The translations under genes were made by a program, and so were the position numbers. Of a stretch of DNA of 64,000 nucleotides, positions 25,301 through 40,300 are shown piece by piece. The notes beneath the pieces are model-generated. The model was not told the DNA's origin, did not search any database, and worked only from the letters and a program-made list of their open reading frames with translations. This DNA is from Larus michahellis (taxonomy: Eukaryota > Chordata > Aves > Charadriiformes > Laridae), in the NCBI RefSeq assembly GCF_964199755.1, contig NC_133899.1, forward strand, positions 28,933,446-28,997,445, in the 5' to 3' direction. How positions within the stretch are numbered: the first letter of the stretch is position 1; the number at the start of each line of letters is the position of its first letter.

Positions 25301-28300
25301 GAATGAATCCCACATTACTGAGCAGTTCAGTCTCTATATAAATTAGGACACTTCCTGTCTGCTATACTCAAAGTTTGAAATAAATAATCAAAGGCGAAAA
25401 GGAATACTAAATACTAAAAGGAATATTAAGTGGTGGCCCACTTAATACCAGAATGAAAATTTGGCCCCTATAATTTTCTGGTTTATACTTATGTGATCCA
25501 GCATATAGTAACTGCACATCCTATCAAAAAAACGACAGTGGTACTTTACCTATTACTGCATTTTCACTCTCAAACTGTTGATTAGAACTCATCTGCTTTG
25601 GAGGAATTACCAATCTAAAAGACAAAAATTACTGTTTATGTGAATATGGATTATTTCCATAAACCCTAATCTCAAGAATAAAAACTACTTTGTTAAAGAA
25701 AAGTTACCTGCATTGCATTTGGTTTTGTAAACTTGCTATTGATGGAACTTGGGCAATTTGTGGGTTATTAGTCCCTGCAGCATCAATAACTATCTAAAAC
25801 ATAGCAAAAAATTCAAATGAGGCAGCATATGAAATTGTCACTTCAACAATATCACTCTGGTTTCTCCTTAGGCTGTGGAAGTCCCTTCTCTTAACCTCTT
25901 TTTATGAGTCAGGAAACATAAAAACTTTTTTGCTTATCTTTGCTTTACCTACATTTTAACAGCATGATACCCAAAACACCTTCCATAATTTTTTCTAAAG
26001 TCTCATTCACAGCATTGATGATTAGAGGTGAATAATTAACTTTTCTGTCATACAAATAACATTACATAATTTACAAACTTTATCCAGGTTTTCTACTACT
26101 GCAGCCAGGTTGCTCCTGATTGACAACACAGAAAACGCTGGAGCCAGGCCTGTCTCCACCTCCAAAGGCCAAAGTGAGTACGCAAACCAGGAAACACGAC
26201 TCCTGTCAGGATTGAAAAACTGCAGAAAACATGGAAATAATCCTGCCTCACAGATTTTCATGAGATCAGAAGCCCTAACTCTTATATGTAGCATATACGT
26301 GTGCCTAAAGAGCAGAGTGGTACTATGGCTCAGCATCAGATTAAATGCTATTTCACAGGGAGCTGCAAGTTCAGGTTTGGTTTTAATTTGCAAAGCGTAT
26401 CAACTTGAAATCAATTCAGAGCGGGGAACAAAAGGGCTGGTTATGCAGAATCTGTCTGCCACTCAACTCCTGTGGTTTACAGCACTCCTTTTCTGAAGCA
26501 TAGAAACCTCCTTTCTTCCAAACTTTATATTTTTCCTCAGACTCCATCTTCTTTTCCTTGTTGCCATCACCCTTTCTTAAAGTTCCCTTAGCCTTGACTT
26601 ACTGCTTCCCACTATTCTCTAAATGCAGTTCCAGGTCACAGAGTCCCTTCTTCATCTCTGGATTACCCTGGCAACAGCTCTTCCATCATCCTCATCACAT
26701 CCAACTCCCTCAGCCAGTCACAAATCAGAATTGCTTGAAACTTCTCCTAGTCGTGTTCCATGTTGTCTTATGAAGGCTTCTTCTACTACAGGCTCCACTC
26801 TAAAACATTTAGTGATTAACTCACTTTATCCTTCAGTTCCCTTGAAATTCTGAAGAAAATCACAACTGGTTCTGTTAATTTTTTACTTTACGATTTTTAT
26901 TGTTCATTAACATTTGAGTTTAAATAGATCCAGTGAGATGTCCCTTAAAAAGAAAGGGTTTGGTATAGAAACTTCCACAAGCTTCTGTACAGCGAACACA
27001 GTTGCAAACTGTTTATTTGACCTCCTATGGCCTTACCTTATCTTTATACAGTCCATTGATCCTACGAATGTTTGTCCTGGTTTGGGGGGGAGCAGAGCCA
27101 CCTTTCTGTTCAGCAAAACTTTCTGTGGCAGCCAGGGTCAGCTGAGTTGGTTGTTTACCCTGTGGAGGGGTCACACCTGTGGGGAGGCGTGGACAGGTCA
27201 GGTAACCCAAACTGACCAATTGCATATTCCTCAGTATAAAAGCTGAGGAATCAAAGGGGGAAAGTTGGCTCTTCTTTGTTGGCTTCTCTCCAAGGGCTCG
27301 TCTTCTGTGGACTGCTTCTTCAATGGCTCTCTTTCTTCAGTGATTGATGTCCGAGGAGGACCCTGTCAGCTCATCTGCCTTTTGATTCCCGTCAGTGTGT
27401 TCCAGTTCCCGTTTGTCACTGAGTCCAGTCTGGAACTTTCCCAGTGCCATCTCCCTGGGAGATTGATATGGTTTAGTGTATATTTGTATATATTGTATCT
27501 ATTTTGTTATTTCCTTTTTATTTTATTAATAATATTTCATTAAAATAGTTTAGGTTTTTCTAAACTCATAAATCTCTTTGTTCTTTCTTCTTCCTCTCCT
27601 TGGAGTGAGAGATGGGGGAGAGCATCTGTTGCCTTGTCATTGGCCAACCCGGCCCAGACTGCGACAATGTTCTTGCACTTAATGAGATTTTGTTAGTAGT
27701 TTTCATAACTGTGCAAATTGTTCCTCCGGCTTGTTTCAGGATTGTTTTATTGCGTTTGTATATTTAAGATATTAAGCTGCAATACACTTCACCTTTTCAA
27801 AAAGTGCCATGGGAACTATTTGTTTATGGGTGAGAGATGGAAGATGTAGTTGTGGACTCCTCAAGTGTACAAAGCAATGGTGCTCGTGGTTTTATTCCAC
27901 TCAGCCCAGATTTTTGTTTCTGGTTAAACCTCAGAACTGAGCTGTTAACTGTAGGTGGTCCTGTATAGCATCCTGCCCATTTAATTCTTTACAAAATCCT
28001 TCATTACGGAATAGATGGCTGACAATCAGTAATAATAATAATAATCAGTATATTCCTTCTAATAATATAATATAAATAATAATCAGTAATAATAATAATC
28101 AGTATATTCCTTTTTGAGAACTTCAAAAATTTGCTACATACAAACACGTGAATCTACAAAGGTTATTCTAAATTTTAAAAACTATTATACAAAATTATTT
28201 GAATAGTCCACCTCAAGTTTGTCACTAGAATGCTTACTATGACTACCAGTTGCACTTTGTAAGAAAATACGTATTTTCAGTTGAATTAGAAATGGTACCA

Positions 28301-31300
28301 AAGAAATTTTTTTATTATCAACTAATAGCAGATTATCAAGATTAGTGTCCTGGTTACAATGTTAACAAGTTTTATGTAAGATATCATAGCACTAGGTATA
28401 CTTGAAGTGTTTTAAATTTAAAAAAAACACATAAAACAGATTATATAATCTCATGGTTTTACCAGTGGGAGAGATGAATACCTGTGATGAATTTTCTGCA
28501 AGGCTGGAGGAACTGCTAGTGGCCACTGAAAGTTCCATAGGTCTTTCTTTGTCTTCTCTCCCTAAATTAACAAATATTACTTAATATTGTCCAAAGGATT
28601 AAGTATCCAAAGCGTGGCATTGTTAAACTGAACTTGGGAACAAAGCTTATAATTTTTCCTGTTAAATGATCTAAAAAGAAAATCATCACAAAATACGAAA
28701 GTATCAATCAATTTACTGCAAATAATACTCAGTTAATATTTACTGTATTTATGCAAACAGTGATAAAGTTATGTTACAGATTTTTCTGATATTATGCATC
28801 AGGTATACCTGTCATCTTACTTTACTCACTGCACAGAAAAGAGAGAAATCAGACATAGATTTTCAGAACATAAAAACAGGTACGTACCCAACTTCCACTG
28901 AAAGCCTGGCTTCAACCACCACAGTAGGAACAGTTCGCTACATTTGTAATCATGGTTGCCATTCATTTACACAAAAATAATCCAAAATTCTCACAGAAAG
29001 ATCATTAAGCACACTGCACCTGTTTCTGTCCATTGCATTGGGAATCTAATACTCTGTACAGAGTGTACTAATTTACGAGGAATGCATGGGACATGTAGTG
29101 GTTTGTACAGTTGATGTTTCTCATTTAGCAAAGACGGATCATTCCGTTCACTCTCTTCAAATATCCTAAAAAAAAGAAAATTTAAGTTAACAATTACAAA
29201 ACAAAGGAAATCATAAAATATAACTGTTTCAAATAAGTAGAGTTTTCAAGGGAGATGCATGCTGCCAGGGAGGTTCTACCTCTTTCAGCTCCAGCAGTTG
29301 ATAAAAATTTAAGTTTTCTTTAAATAATATCAGACAGAGACTATCAATGAAAGAAGATGACATAAAGTAGTAATAAGCCAATCATAAGAACATTGCTGAC
29401 TTAAATTTTGCCAGTATCAAAGAAAAATATTTGTAGTTTTGGGTTTTACACTTTAATCAAAGTACTTCATTATTGTAGTTCTGAAATCACATTTTCACAT
29501 TTAAAAACACCTTTTCTCTCTCCAAGATTGTCTGGAATACTCACACTATACGTACACAAAAGAGAAAACTGCAGCAGGTGTTTTCACATGTGGGGTAATT
29601 ATCTGTGTAGTACAGTGTAGAAAGACAAAGATTAGCAGAATGATGCAGGGAAAAGTTGCTATTTGGCACAGGAACATTTACCATTTTTTAAAATAATTAA
29701 TTGTATTTTATTTTCTCTCTGGCATTCCTGCTTAGCACCTCTGTGCTTCTAGCTACAACATCTGGTTTACAGCTGACTAAACAATGCTATTCAGGACAAA
29801 TGAAGAATTAAGGCAGTCTTGTTCTTCCTGAAATTTTCCATAAATAAAAATAAGATAAAATGCAGGATGCACTTTATAAGGTAGTGTGGAGCAAAATTAG
29901 CAATACTACTGAAAAAATACCAAACTCAAAGCACTGGTTAAGATATATGGACCTAACAACACATTAAAGTAATATACATGCACAACCACGATCACATAAA
30001 ACCGTGAATGCACCTCAGTCAAGTAACTCTGATAAAAAGGACTATCTTCACCTGTAAAGTTACACATACATGAAGTGCTCTGACGGACTGAGACCCAACA
30101 AACTACATAAACCACCTAATACTTTGATCAAAAAAAACAGGAATAATAAAAGATTAAAAAGAATCTGTATTTCTTTCAGTGACAGTAATTATAGGTACTA
30201 CCTGTGTCAAGAATGTGTACTACAGGAAACAATATGTGTATATGGATGGTGTATCTTTAAATTCAGCTGCAGAGAGTGCAAAAACAAGGAGAAATAAAAA
30301 CAGAGCTAAGCATAGAAGTCTGGCTAAATCTGCTTCACTTTGTTCAAAGTGGCTTATTTGGCCACTTTACCACAATCATCATTCAAAAATGAATTGAACA
30401 AGGCTGCTGATGCTGAGGTCATGAGTTAGATTGCCATAAACCATTCTGGTTTTACAGAATTTAGGGTGACAAATTGTGTTTTTAAAAGTTTCTGGAGTCA
30501 GTTTCCATGTGCTTCTATAAAGCCTACCAGACAATTCTGTATTTCTAAAAATTCACTCTCCATGAATGAAAGCATTCTTTTACCATGCATACCTATTCAG
30601 AAGAATGTATCAATGGCAGAGTTACACAACTCAGAAGCTCTTAAGATATACATTTTTTTAAGTAACAAAGCCTCCCAAAAGAGCCTGCAGTTAAACTTTA
30701 TGCATATGTAATACACCTGCTCCCTTCCCTCCCCAAGAACGCTACTGAAAAAAAAAAAATGCGCAAGTTCTGACATAATTAATAACCATTGAAAGAAAAA
30801 TCAAACTGCATACTGAAGCTCAAAATAGCCCAAATTGCAGTAACAAGATCATTATCTTCTTTCTCTACTTCATTGTTAGCAGACATCTGAGCAGATAAAA
30901 AAAATCTTTATCTTGATCCATACTGCAAAATAGATAACTTTTTTTTACTAAAGTGCAAAGAAAAAAATAGATATTCTTAAGTCAAAATAAAATCCCACTT
31001 CCTCAGCAGTAGTTTCTTCTCTGTAGCATAATGAAGCCCAAAGATTAATATGATTTTATATAGTTATTATAGGAATCAAGTGTATTTGATTACATACGAA
31101 GAATCACAGTTGCTACTGTGGTATTTACCAGGACTCTCTACTGAAGCCATGTTCAGTATTCCAATTGGGCGCATGTCAGCAAGTCCTTTTGGAAGCAGGA
31201 CTTTTAATAACTAGCTGCCCTAATAACTGACTATGAGGCTGTGGTCAGCTCTGGGCTGACTCTTCGTATATGTTTACATCTGGAAGTCCACAAACAGCTT

Positions 31301-34300
31301 TGTAAGTATTTTTCCAAGAATTATATTACAAAGTTTATTTCTTTGATCAGTAAAAGCTAATCACTTGTCATGCAAAGATTCTGAAAAATCTGCAATAATC
31401 CACCATGGAATATCCTTTACAAGAAGTTTTAGCGGAAAACTCTCACTTGGAACGTAAGAAGTTTTAGGTATTTAGACGTGGAATTAACACATAATCAAAT
31501 TCAAAATACAATAAAATTAAAAAAAAAAAAACCAACAAACCAAAACCACAAAATTACAGAATAATGGGATTAAACCTCTTGTAAACATTTTACAAAAGCA
31601 GAGAAAATGAACATGATACATGCCAAAGCACAGTTCAAGATGTCAGCCTTCCTATGTAATAAATATAATCTCTAATTGGAAAATCAAGACCAGGGCTTCA
31701 AAAGAGTAAAGTTCTATTTGGTGATTGATTAGAACTCTTGATTTGGAAATTTTAACTATGATACTTGTCTATATAACTGTTGAAGTATGAAAGCCCACTA
31801 ATCATAGAAAACAGGTGGTATGAGAAGAGGAATCTGTGTTTTGCTGTCATGCTTATCAATGACTACCTGGCCAGCAATAAGTGATTCAAACTAAAATGTT
31901 CCGAGCCTTTTACAAGAACAGTTACACTGCCATCCTCCTGCCCAAAGGAGAACATACATATCAGCACCTATTTATTAACTTGCAAGTTGGTTTCTTGTCT
32001 TGTAGCCCTCTAAAGCATTTCATGGGTACATTGCTCTGCTCAGTGCTTTCATTGCTCTCTTTAGTTCTTTCTCTTGATTCTGCTGGTTTCTCTTCACACT
32101 GGTCTGCATCAGTTCATCAGTACAAGTCTTATTTTTTATTCTTCTTCCTCTTCTTTTGTGGCAAAAGATTAAGGTATCTCCTTGTCTTCACAAAGTTCTC
32201 TTTGCTTGGTTGCAACCTCATAGTGACTGCAGAACAGCTCATGGGACTACTGCCTTTGGTACCCACATTCTGCTATTATATTTTTGTACATTGCCTTGAG
32301 TCTGCAAAGGTTTTAATTTATGAGACTCATTATGTCTCAAAAAACCCACTGTTTTTTTCACAGTGTTTACAATCACAGATTCATAATAGGCCCGTTTTAA
32401 CATCAGTAGTTACTTAATCAGACACTTCTATGCTTTCTAGTGAAGACTTTTTTTTTTAATACACTAATACCAAATGGGGATTTTTAAAAACAATTTTTAT
32501 ACCATTTTCTACAAGCCTTCATGTTATGGATATCTTTGACATAATTAAGCTTTAAAATTTACTCTAGAAAAAACATTAATTAATAACCAGATTATGGTCT
32601 GATACCACTTGCTGTATCACATAAACGCATACATGGAGGTTAAAAGGCAATGTGAGTTAGGACAGTGTAAAATGTTTACAACATCTTATAACCATGACAC
32701 AAGCCATGGGATTATTGCTTCAGTAAGAGCACCAAAAAGATCTACTTATATGCAATCAAGGCACAGCTTCAGGTGAAGGTACAAAGACCTGAAGACTCCA
32801 TGATGCAGAAGTAAACATACAAACTGCAGGTGCAGCAATGTAGCCTATGAATTCTTTTCCATGAGGAGCCTGACTGAGTGCTTCTTATGCTTCCATGCGC
32901 AGAGCACAATCTCTGCCTTTTATAATAGGTCTTTAATCAGTATTTTGCTTTCTGCAGACTGAACATACGTGGGTTTCTTTGAAAATTCAAAGGGAGTGCT
33001 TCCCATCTTTTTTTTTTTTTAGCTAGTCTTAAAACTAAAGTGGATTTCTTGCTTCCCTATGTTTCTGAGGTCTTGCCAATTACAAGAAGCTTATAAAAGA
33101 AGACAGAATGGGTGTAAGGGCTTAAACCACACCAAAAAAAATTATCTGAATAATTCATAGGTCTGTAAGAAGATATTAAAGACCTAAAATGGCCCTGTGG
33201 AAAGGCTCTTAGAGATTATTAAAATGAAGCATTTCTATAGATGCAGTCCACTAAAACCCTATTTAAAGCCCTAAAAAGCTTCTTTTTCAAGCACCCCATA
33301 TTGTAAAATAATTCGGATAAAGTCTTTTGGACAGAGTTTCAGTTTAAAATGGATTTTGGTGTAAAAGCATCAGCTCTAAGGCTGATGTTTCAGCACTTAC
33401 AAGGACTCCAGATAAGTGCAAGATAGTCCTGATGGTGATTTTCAGTCATTGTAATTGAGCTCATATTAAAGTGAGTCCTGGTTGTAAATGACCACTGACT
33501 AATTTACTAAGCCATTAATCCTGTCTATGAAACTTTCACTCATGCTTGTTTTTAAGAACTAAATTAAGAGTTAAATTTCTTAAGTAGTTGAGAGCTGAAG
33601 GCAAATGACGTGAAACCCTGCCTCTTTTTCCCCAAATATGCATTTAGTAGAGGTAATGTATTTTATCTCTGACCGCACAGTCACTGTAGTTGTATTCAAA
33701 ACTCGTACAATTATTCACACACATCTATCAGCAGCAGCTGTGAGGAACAAAGGTTTCTGAAAAATACTTTTGAATAGTATGTTTCCAGATACATTTAGGT
33801 TCCAAGAATCAAAATTTGCCACCATCTTAACCCCAAGAAATATAAAACTTCTAGAATTACATAAATAAATCACATAACCAGGGTTAGAGAAGCTTGCCAG
33901 TCATTATTCAGCAACAATTTGTTTTGTGGCAGTCTTTGTGTAAATGCTGAGATAGTACTCTATATAAAAGCAAGGGAAAGAAAGCATTTTAAGTGTACCT
34001 TTCTTTAAACAACTTTGGCTTCTCTAGAATTTTCTGATTTTTCCCTTCAATCATTTTGGAATTATTTTGATCTTCTGTAGTCTCTTCAAATGTCTTAAAA
34101 GATAAGGAACAAATATAAATCGAAAAAACTTGAAAAATTATAGCTACGTGCTGCAAATGTTTTCTAAACCTGATGAATCAGTGCACAGTAGTAGAGTTTT
34201 TGTAGCCAAGACAGTCTGAAGAAATAAGCAGACCAAGGTTAAAGTGAGGTAATATTTTTTGTTGGACTGACTGTAACAACTGGAAAGAACACAGAAGTTT

Positions 34301-37300
34301 TTGAGCACAGACTCTATGTATCTATTCAGAACAAGGAGCTCCTTACACGGTCTCCTTCATACTTATAAATAAATTCACCACATCCCTTCTTACTGCATGT
34401 TTATACAGCACATACCACATTAGGAACTTTAGTTTGTAACTATGAGTGTCAAACAGTATCACAAAATATAAATAGAAAACACCACCTGTGCACAATATGC
34501 TTCTACCAGCACAAGGCTGGCTGAAGTAGGCATGGATGACACAACAGTAAATGTGGTCCAGAGAGGTAAAAGTGTCCAGATGCTTAGGAGAGAGCTTGTA
34601 CCACCTAGCAGCGGACTGGATCAAAACGTCCCGACAAAATCATTTTTTGAAATATCAGTGCTTTTTCTAGTCAGTGGAACTGTACTGACCTCCTGTCTAA
34701 AATCAGCCAGTTTTACCTCTGAGTATTACCCCCCCACAAACATTTTATTTAGCGGGGGGGCAAGGGGGGAGGAGAATTTACATGATTCATACTGTAAAGC
34801 ATAGTTAAACGCATTCATATTAACAAAGCCTTAAAAACGAGTAGGACCAGTGAAAGCTGTGTACTCAAGTAAACTGGTGTAAACTGAGGTCCAAAGAAAG
34901 CAAGCTTTAAGAACCTTTACATTAATGGACCCCTCTTCTTTAAGAAAACATATGTAATGCTATAGAAACATAATTACTAATACTGCAATCATCTTATTGG
35001 TCCACATGCTTGAAAACACGCTACTTTTTCTATGTTTCAGAAAATATAATGGTGGTATATACAACTACATATATAAAAAGTATTTATATAAAATAAAATT
35101 AAAATGCAGTTACCTTTTTTAAATAATTGATTTTCATTTCTAATTCCTCTGCTTCTTTTTCTAGTTCAATGGATTCTTGCACAGCAACTGCAGCAAGCTT
35201 TAACATTTCCTGTGTTTTTTGCCTCGAAGAAGCACTTTCATGTTATGGAATATAGATTGCAACATTACTTCTTTCAAGCAAGGGATACTATCAGATCCCT
35301 GACCCCTCTATGCCGTAAGTGCAAATGGTAGGTGTGCAGAAAGCTCTGCCAAATCTACGCTTCCTAGACAAATCTTCAAATGTGACTTCAATCTGGCTTC
35401 CTCTCCTTAACGAAGCATTTTGATGGATATGTCATTAAGTGAAATTTTATTTTCTTTCCTCAAAATGCTCCCATACATTTAAACTGAAAGTATTATTTGA
35501 CCTTCACTTGTCTCACAGAGAAATCCTAATGATGCCACTCTAAACACCTGGTCTAGTGGAAGGTGTCCCTGCCCATGGCAAGGGGACTGGAACTAGATGA
35601 TCTTTAAGGTCCCTTCCAACCCAAACCATTCTATGAAATATATAAATAAGTACTGTACTTTCTAATAGAAAGTTGTCAAAGGTAAATATAAACTTTCTTC
35701 CCTGCCAACTGCATAAACACTACAAATCAAGGATACATCTGTAAAGCCCAATCATTTAGGGATTTAAAAGGAACAGGGTCTGCAGAAATAAAATTTAATT
35801 TCAGATCATTAATTCACAGATCTAATTTTCTTAACAAATACAAGATAAATTAATAGATGAGGAGCACTTATCTTTACTTAGTATACATAACAGAAATAGT
35901 AGTATAATAGAGAGTGATGCCATTAAGAACAGCACTAAAAAAGATGTGAAAAATAAATTTAAAATTTTGAAAGGGTAGTTCTAAAGTCATTTTAGGACTT
36001 TTTTACCCCAAGAATCCCAATGGCAAACCTCTCCCCATTACATTCATGGGTTGGAGGAGGGAATATTAGTATGTATATTCTAAATTCTTATTCAAAGTCT
36101 CAGTTTGCTACAGATTTTTTTTCCTAAAAATGGTGTAACAAAAAGAAGATCTTTTTATTAGCTTAAGAGAAATTGTGGAAAATTAAATAGAGAATTTCTG
36201 TACAGCACTTTTAATGTGCAGTACACTACCAATAGGCTCTACTGTAAAAGCATTGATAATAGTAGTACCTAGAATATCCAAGCAAGCATCTTCTTTCAAC
36301 TTATATTTTTCAGACCGTTTCAAAACTCTGTTTTGGATTTCTTCAAGTTCTTTCTTTTTTTTGTAATACTCCTGTGCAAGAGCAGTTTCTGTATATTTTT
36401 CACGGTGTTGCTTCAGTATCTCTTTATACTGGGTTATGTAATCCTGATACATTTTCCTATAAAAATACATGTAATTTAATTTTTTTTTTTGCATGAAGAC
36501 ACTGTTTATAAGGAAAAAAAACCTATTAATTTATGGCATCGGCTCAATTAGACTTGCTGGTGTCCTGGAAAAAAGTCAGATTATATTTAATATACCACTA
36601 TTTGGCTCTATTTTTAATCTTCCAGCTGTTTTCAAGGAAGACTATGCTGTGTGTAACAAAGAATACCCTCATGATGTAAAAAAACAGTCAAACCACATTG
36701 TTCTGAAAGGAATGTAGAGCATATTATATTCAAAAGCAGCCTGGCAGATGACAAATGTTTTGTCCCTGTGTAATTATCATGAAACTGACTGCAAGCAAAA
36801 TCCTCTGTTCAGTTTCAGTGGAGCTATACCAAAGTTACAGCAAAAGAGAATTTGGCCTAGCATCTCACATTTAGAGCAGCCTGATACATCACTGGACTAA
36901 GGGCATCCAAGGAGATGCTGAGTAATCTGTGTCTGTCTCAAGGAAGCCCTAAACACACCCATTAGTCACACTACAACAATAGGACTATTAATGCTTAAGG
37001 TTAAACAAACACTTAAATATTTAGTTGGCAAAGAGCCAGACTGCTCAGCTTCTTGTAGGACTGCCCTCTAGATTAACGTTACACTAATATAATTTCATTG
37101 ACATCATGTGAGTACATAGCTACAAATTATTAAAGTAGGTAGCATCAATTAATGTTCATGACATTTTTATAACTTTAAATCGGCTTTTGAAATAATTGTA
37201 CTACAAAAACAAACAGATACCATAACAAGTAATAGGATGTAACTCATCACATAAAGCTGAAAATTGATCAATATTATGTTTGGAAAGAAGAGAAAGAAAA

Positions 37301-40300
37301 GTGCTGTTGCACAGAACAGCCATCCTCTTGTGTTAAATCAATGATACTGACTACACTGGAAAATACTTTCCTTTTTTTTCAGGTTTTCTCACTCAGGCAA
37401 GGGATTTACAGGATAGATTGCAAATATTGAACTACCTCATTGATGTAATTTTTTTTTTAATGTTGACATTCTATGCCCTTTATTCCTGAAAAAAAGGTAA
37501 GTTTAGGCATATGCAAAATACATAATAACGAGTTTGATAGTGAGCGTTTATGCAGACGGCACATGTTTATAAAGAGATATCACAGCTACAGACATCCAGC
37601 ATGTTTCATTAATGTAGACTAGTCATTTAATTGAGAAAGAAATATTACACAAAGTTGCTTGATATTAGAATGCACCAATATAAAATCACAGAAAGCGAAG
37701 GAAACATCATCCTGTAGGAAAATGTTATGTGAACAATAGAGAAAGGCAAATTTCAAAATATTAAGTTATTAGTACACCTGTAGATTAGCCAGAAATTCCT
37801 TTATGAAACAAATTACGGTGCATAATAGCAACTAAAGCCAGAGACCCACCTGTTTACCTGCACCATGAATAAAGTCTACATTAAGGATCAGTTCTCACTG
37901 ATTGCAAAGCATACAGTATTCCTCTTTAAAGAACATGTTTTATCTCAAACATTTCATCATTTAAATGCAACAAGATCGAAAGGCAGATGCTCCTGGCTGC
38001 CCACTGGCTGGTCCAGGCAATGGAAGAGAGAAAAAATTGTGTCCGAATTCAACAGTAGAAGCTTCTGCTCTTATAAAAGGAAAACAAAAGTCACAGTGAA
38101 AAAAAAGTAAGATTTTATTTTTCAAATAAAGCTACACTCCAGACATTAGTTCCTGATAATCTGACTGAAGTTCAATACGCCTGTTAAGGGAAAAGAAGTT
38201 GTAGATCAACACTGTGAAACCAAGGAATTCACACTTCCCAAATTACATGTAGAAAATTAGATCAATCTATTTGTTTTTCTACATGGGTGGTCTTGGGAAT
38301 CTAGGTTTCTTGATTTACTGAATATTTGTATATACTGTACAAAATTTCACAAGTACAGAAGATGGAAAATACTCAGTTCCATTGAATTTAATAGATGTTA
38401 CAAACAATAACTGAGCAACAAAAAATTGCTGGTATCGAATTAAGAATACATTACAAATAAAATATAAGTAAAAATATAAAAATATAAATAAGTAAAATAA
38501 TTTGCTGTAGCAGATAGATCAAGCTTCTGAAAATAATCCTCAAACTTTTATTCTTTTCCCAAAATGTATTTTCCACAAATTAATATTTATGGCTGTATAC
38601 AGTATAGCATAGCATGACACAGCATAGCAGAGCATAACAGTCTTGAGAAATTGTCACTATTTTATTTTTTTCTTAAGTAATTCACATCCTCCAGTTCACA
38701 CTGTTAAACAGGCTATTTAGAATTCAGCACTGTTCGCATTAAAGTAATGAGAAAAAAGTTTTAATCTAATGACAATGGGAAAAGGACAGCACCCATAAAA
38801 CTCCTGTACATTATGTGGATAGCTCTCTATTCCTCTTTCCTTCTTCATATAACTTATTTTCAGGATGAACTTCCAGGTCATATAAGCGTTCTTATATGTT
38901 CTTGAAATCAATAACAATGAAAAAATGTGGAACGTTTTTAAAACCTCCAGAATAAATGCCTAATTAAATGCAAACTGATCTGCCCATCTTTTTAGAACAT
39001 CTTCCCATTTAAAGCAGTAGGTCCTCAGTGCCCCAAAATGCCAGGCTAAAAAGCACATCCAGTGCATAAAGTTATAAATGTACTTCTTTTCTTCCTAATT
39101 TAAATATTTAGAATTTGATGAATGCACATCTTGCTGATTTGAATATTTCATCAAATGCTTCAGTACAGAGGGACTGTATTTGAGCAACCACTTTTGTAAA
39201 ATACATTAATTAAATTTATTTTATGATTTATACTCATGATGTCTTATAATTAAGCTCAGGAAAGCAGATCAAACACTTTCATGTTGGAATTGAAACTAGT
39301 TATCTAAAGAAGCAATTTAAAAGTAATGCTCCTCTGGTTTGTCAGCTCAAATTAGTGAAAGTCAAAATGGCTTAATCATATACTCATAGAAAGCAAATTT
39401 AGCCTTATTTTTCACCAAATACAGACCTCCGAACAGGAAGAAGACAGATAAGCTACTAACTGAGTTAATTAAAGACTATCAGGCATACTATTTCTGCTGT
39501 CTTGGACAACTGGCAAAAAGAACAGTTAGAAAAAAATCAAAGCAACATTTTAAAGTACCTAAAGTTACACCTCTAAATTGGTATTTAGATATCTAGATTG
39601 GTCTGACATGATCTTTTTACCATAGGGCTAACCAACCTCTTCCCCTTCACAAAAAGATCAGTAAAAGTGAGCAACCTCTCTAAAATGAATTTTAAAATTT
39701 TAACTGTGTGTAAAATAGAACTTCAGAAGGTTAACCTGGCACACTGAATTTTGAACATTTCAGTGAAAATCTTCAGGGACTGTTCTTTATTCCATTGAAT
39801 GTAGCAGTTACATTGCATAACTAATCATTTCTTTAAAATGCAGAAATGCCACTTACTGAACAAAACTGAATTTGCAATTAATACTGACTAGAATCTTAAC
39901 CACAACTGGTCTTAAAATGGTTTTAGACCAGGCATTCCTGAGCCACTCACTCTATTTTTCAGGATCTAATGTTGAATTTGCATGCTTTGTGGTTATTTTG
40001 AGGAATATACTGCAGTATAGAAAAACTTGATTTGTATATTCTAACAATCATATGCAATTCATATTCGCAAATAAAGAAAAGCATGAAATTATCTGAATGC
40101 TTCGAATTGTTATCTTACTTAGTCCATGTATGAATTTAAAGGATTACATTCAGGTAAACGATGCTTCTGAACAAAAAGATATAACCTGTGTATTTTCAAA
40201 AAAAGTCTTCCCAAACCTGAATATCTGAAACTACAGAAATCACAGTATACATGAAGACACGTCCTAATAATGGAAAAAAAATCATTCATAAATAAAACTT

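Noticed and set aside
26530-26860. Pyrimidine-rich segment considered as a retrocopy
   Set aside because: No similarity to a known gene, no poly-A tail and no target duplication.
31881-32417. 178-codon plus-strand frame in SIX6OS1 intron 8
   Set aside because: Leu/Phe/Ser-rich with no similarity; looks like chance translation of pyrimidine-rich intron.
35209-35211. Downstream ACACAG acceptor as the start of SIX6OS1 exon 7
   Set aside because: Joining exon 6 here shifts the frame into an early stop and drops the conserved KTQ residues; the CGAG acceptor 12-13 bases upstream fits.
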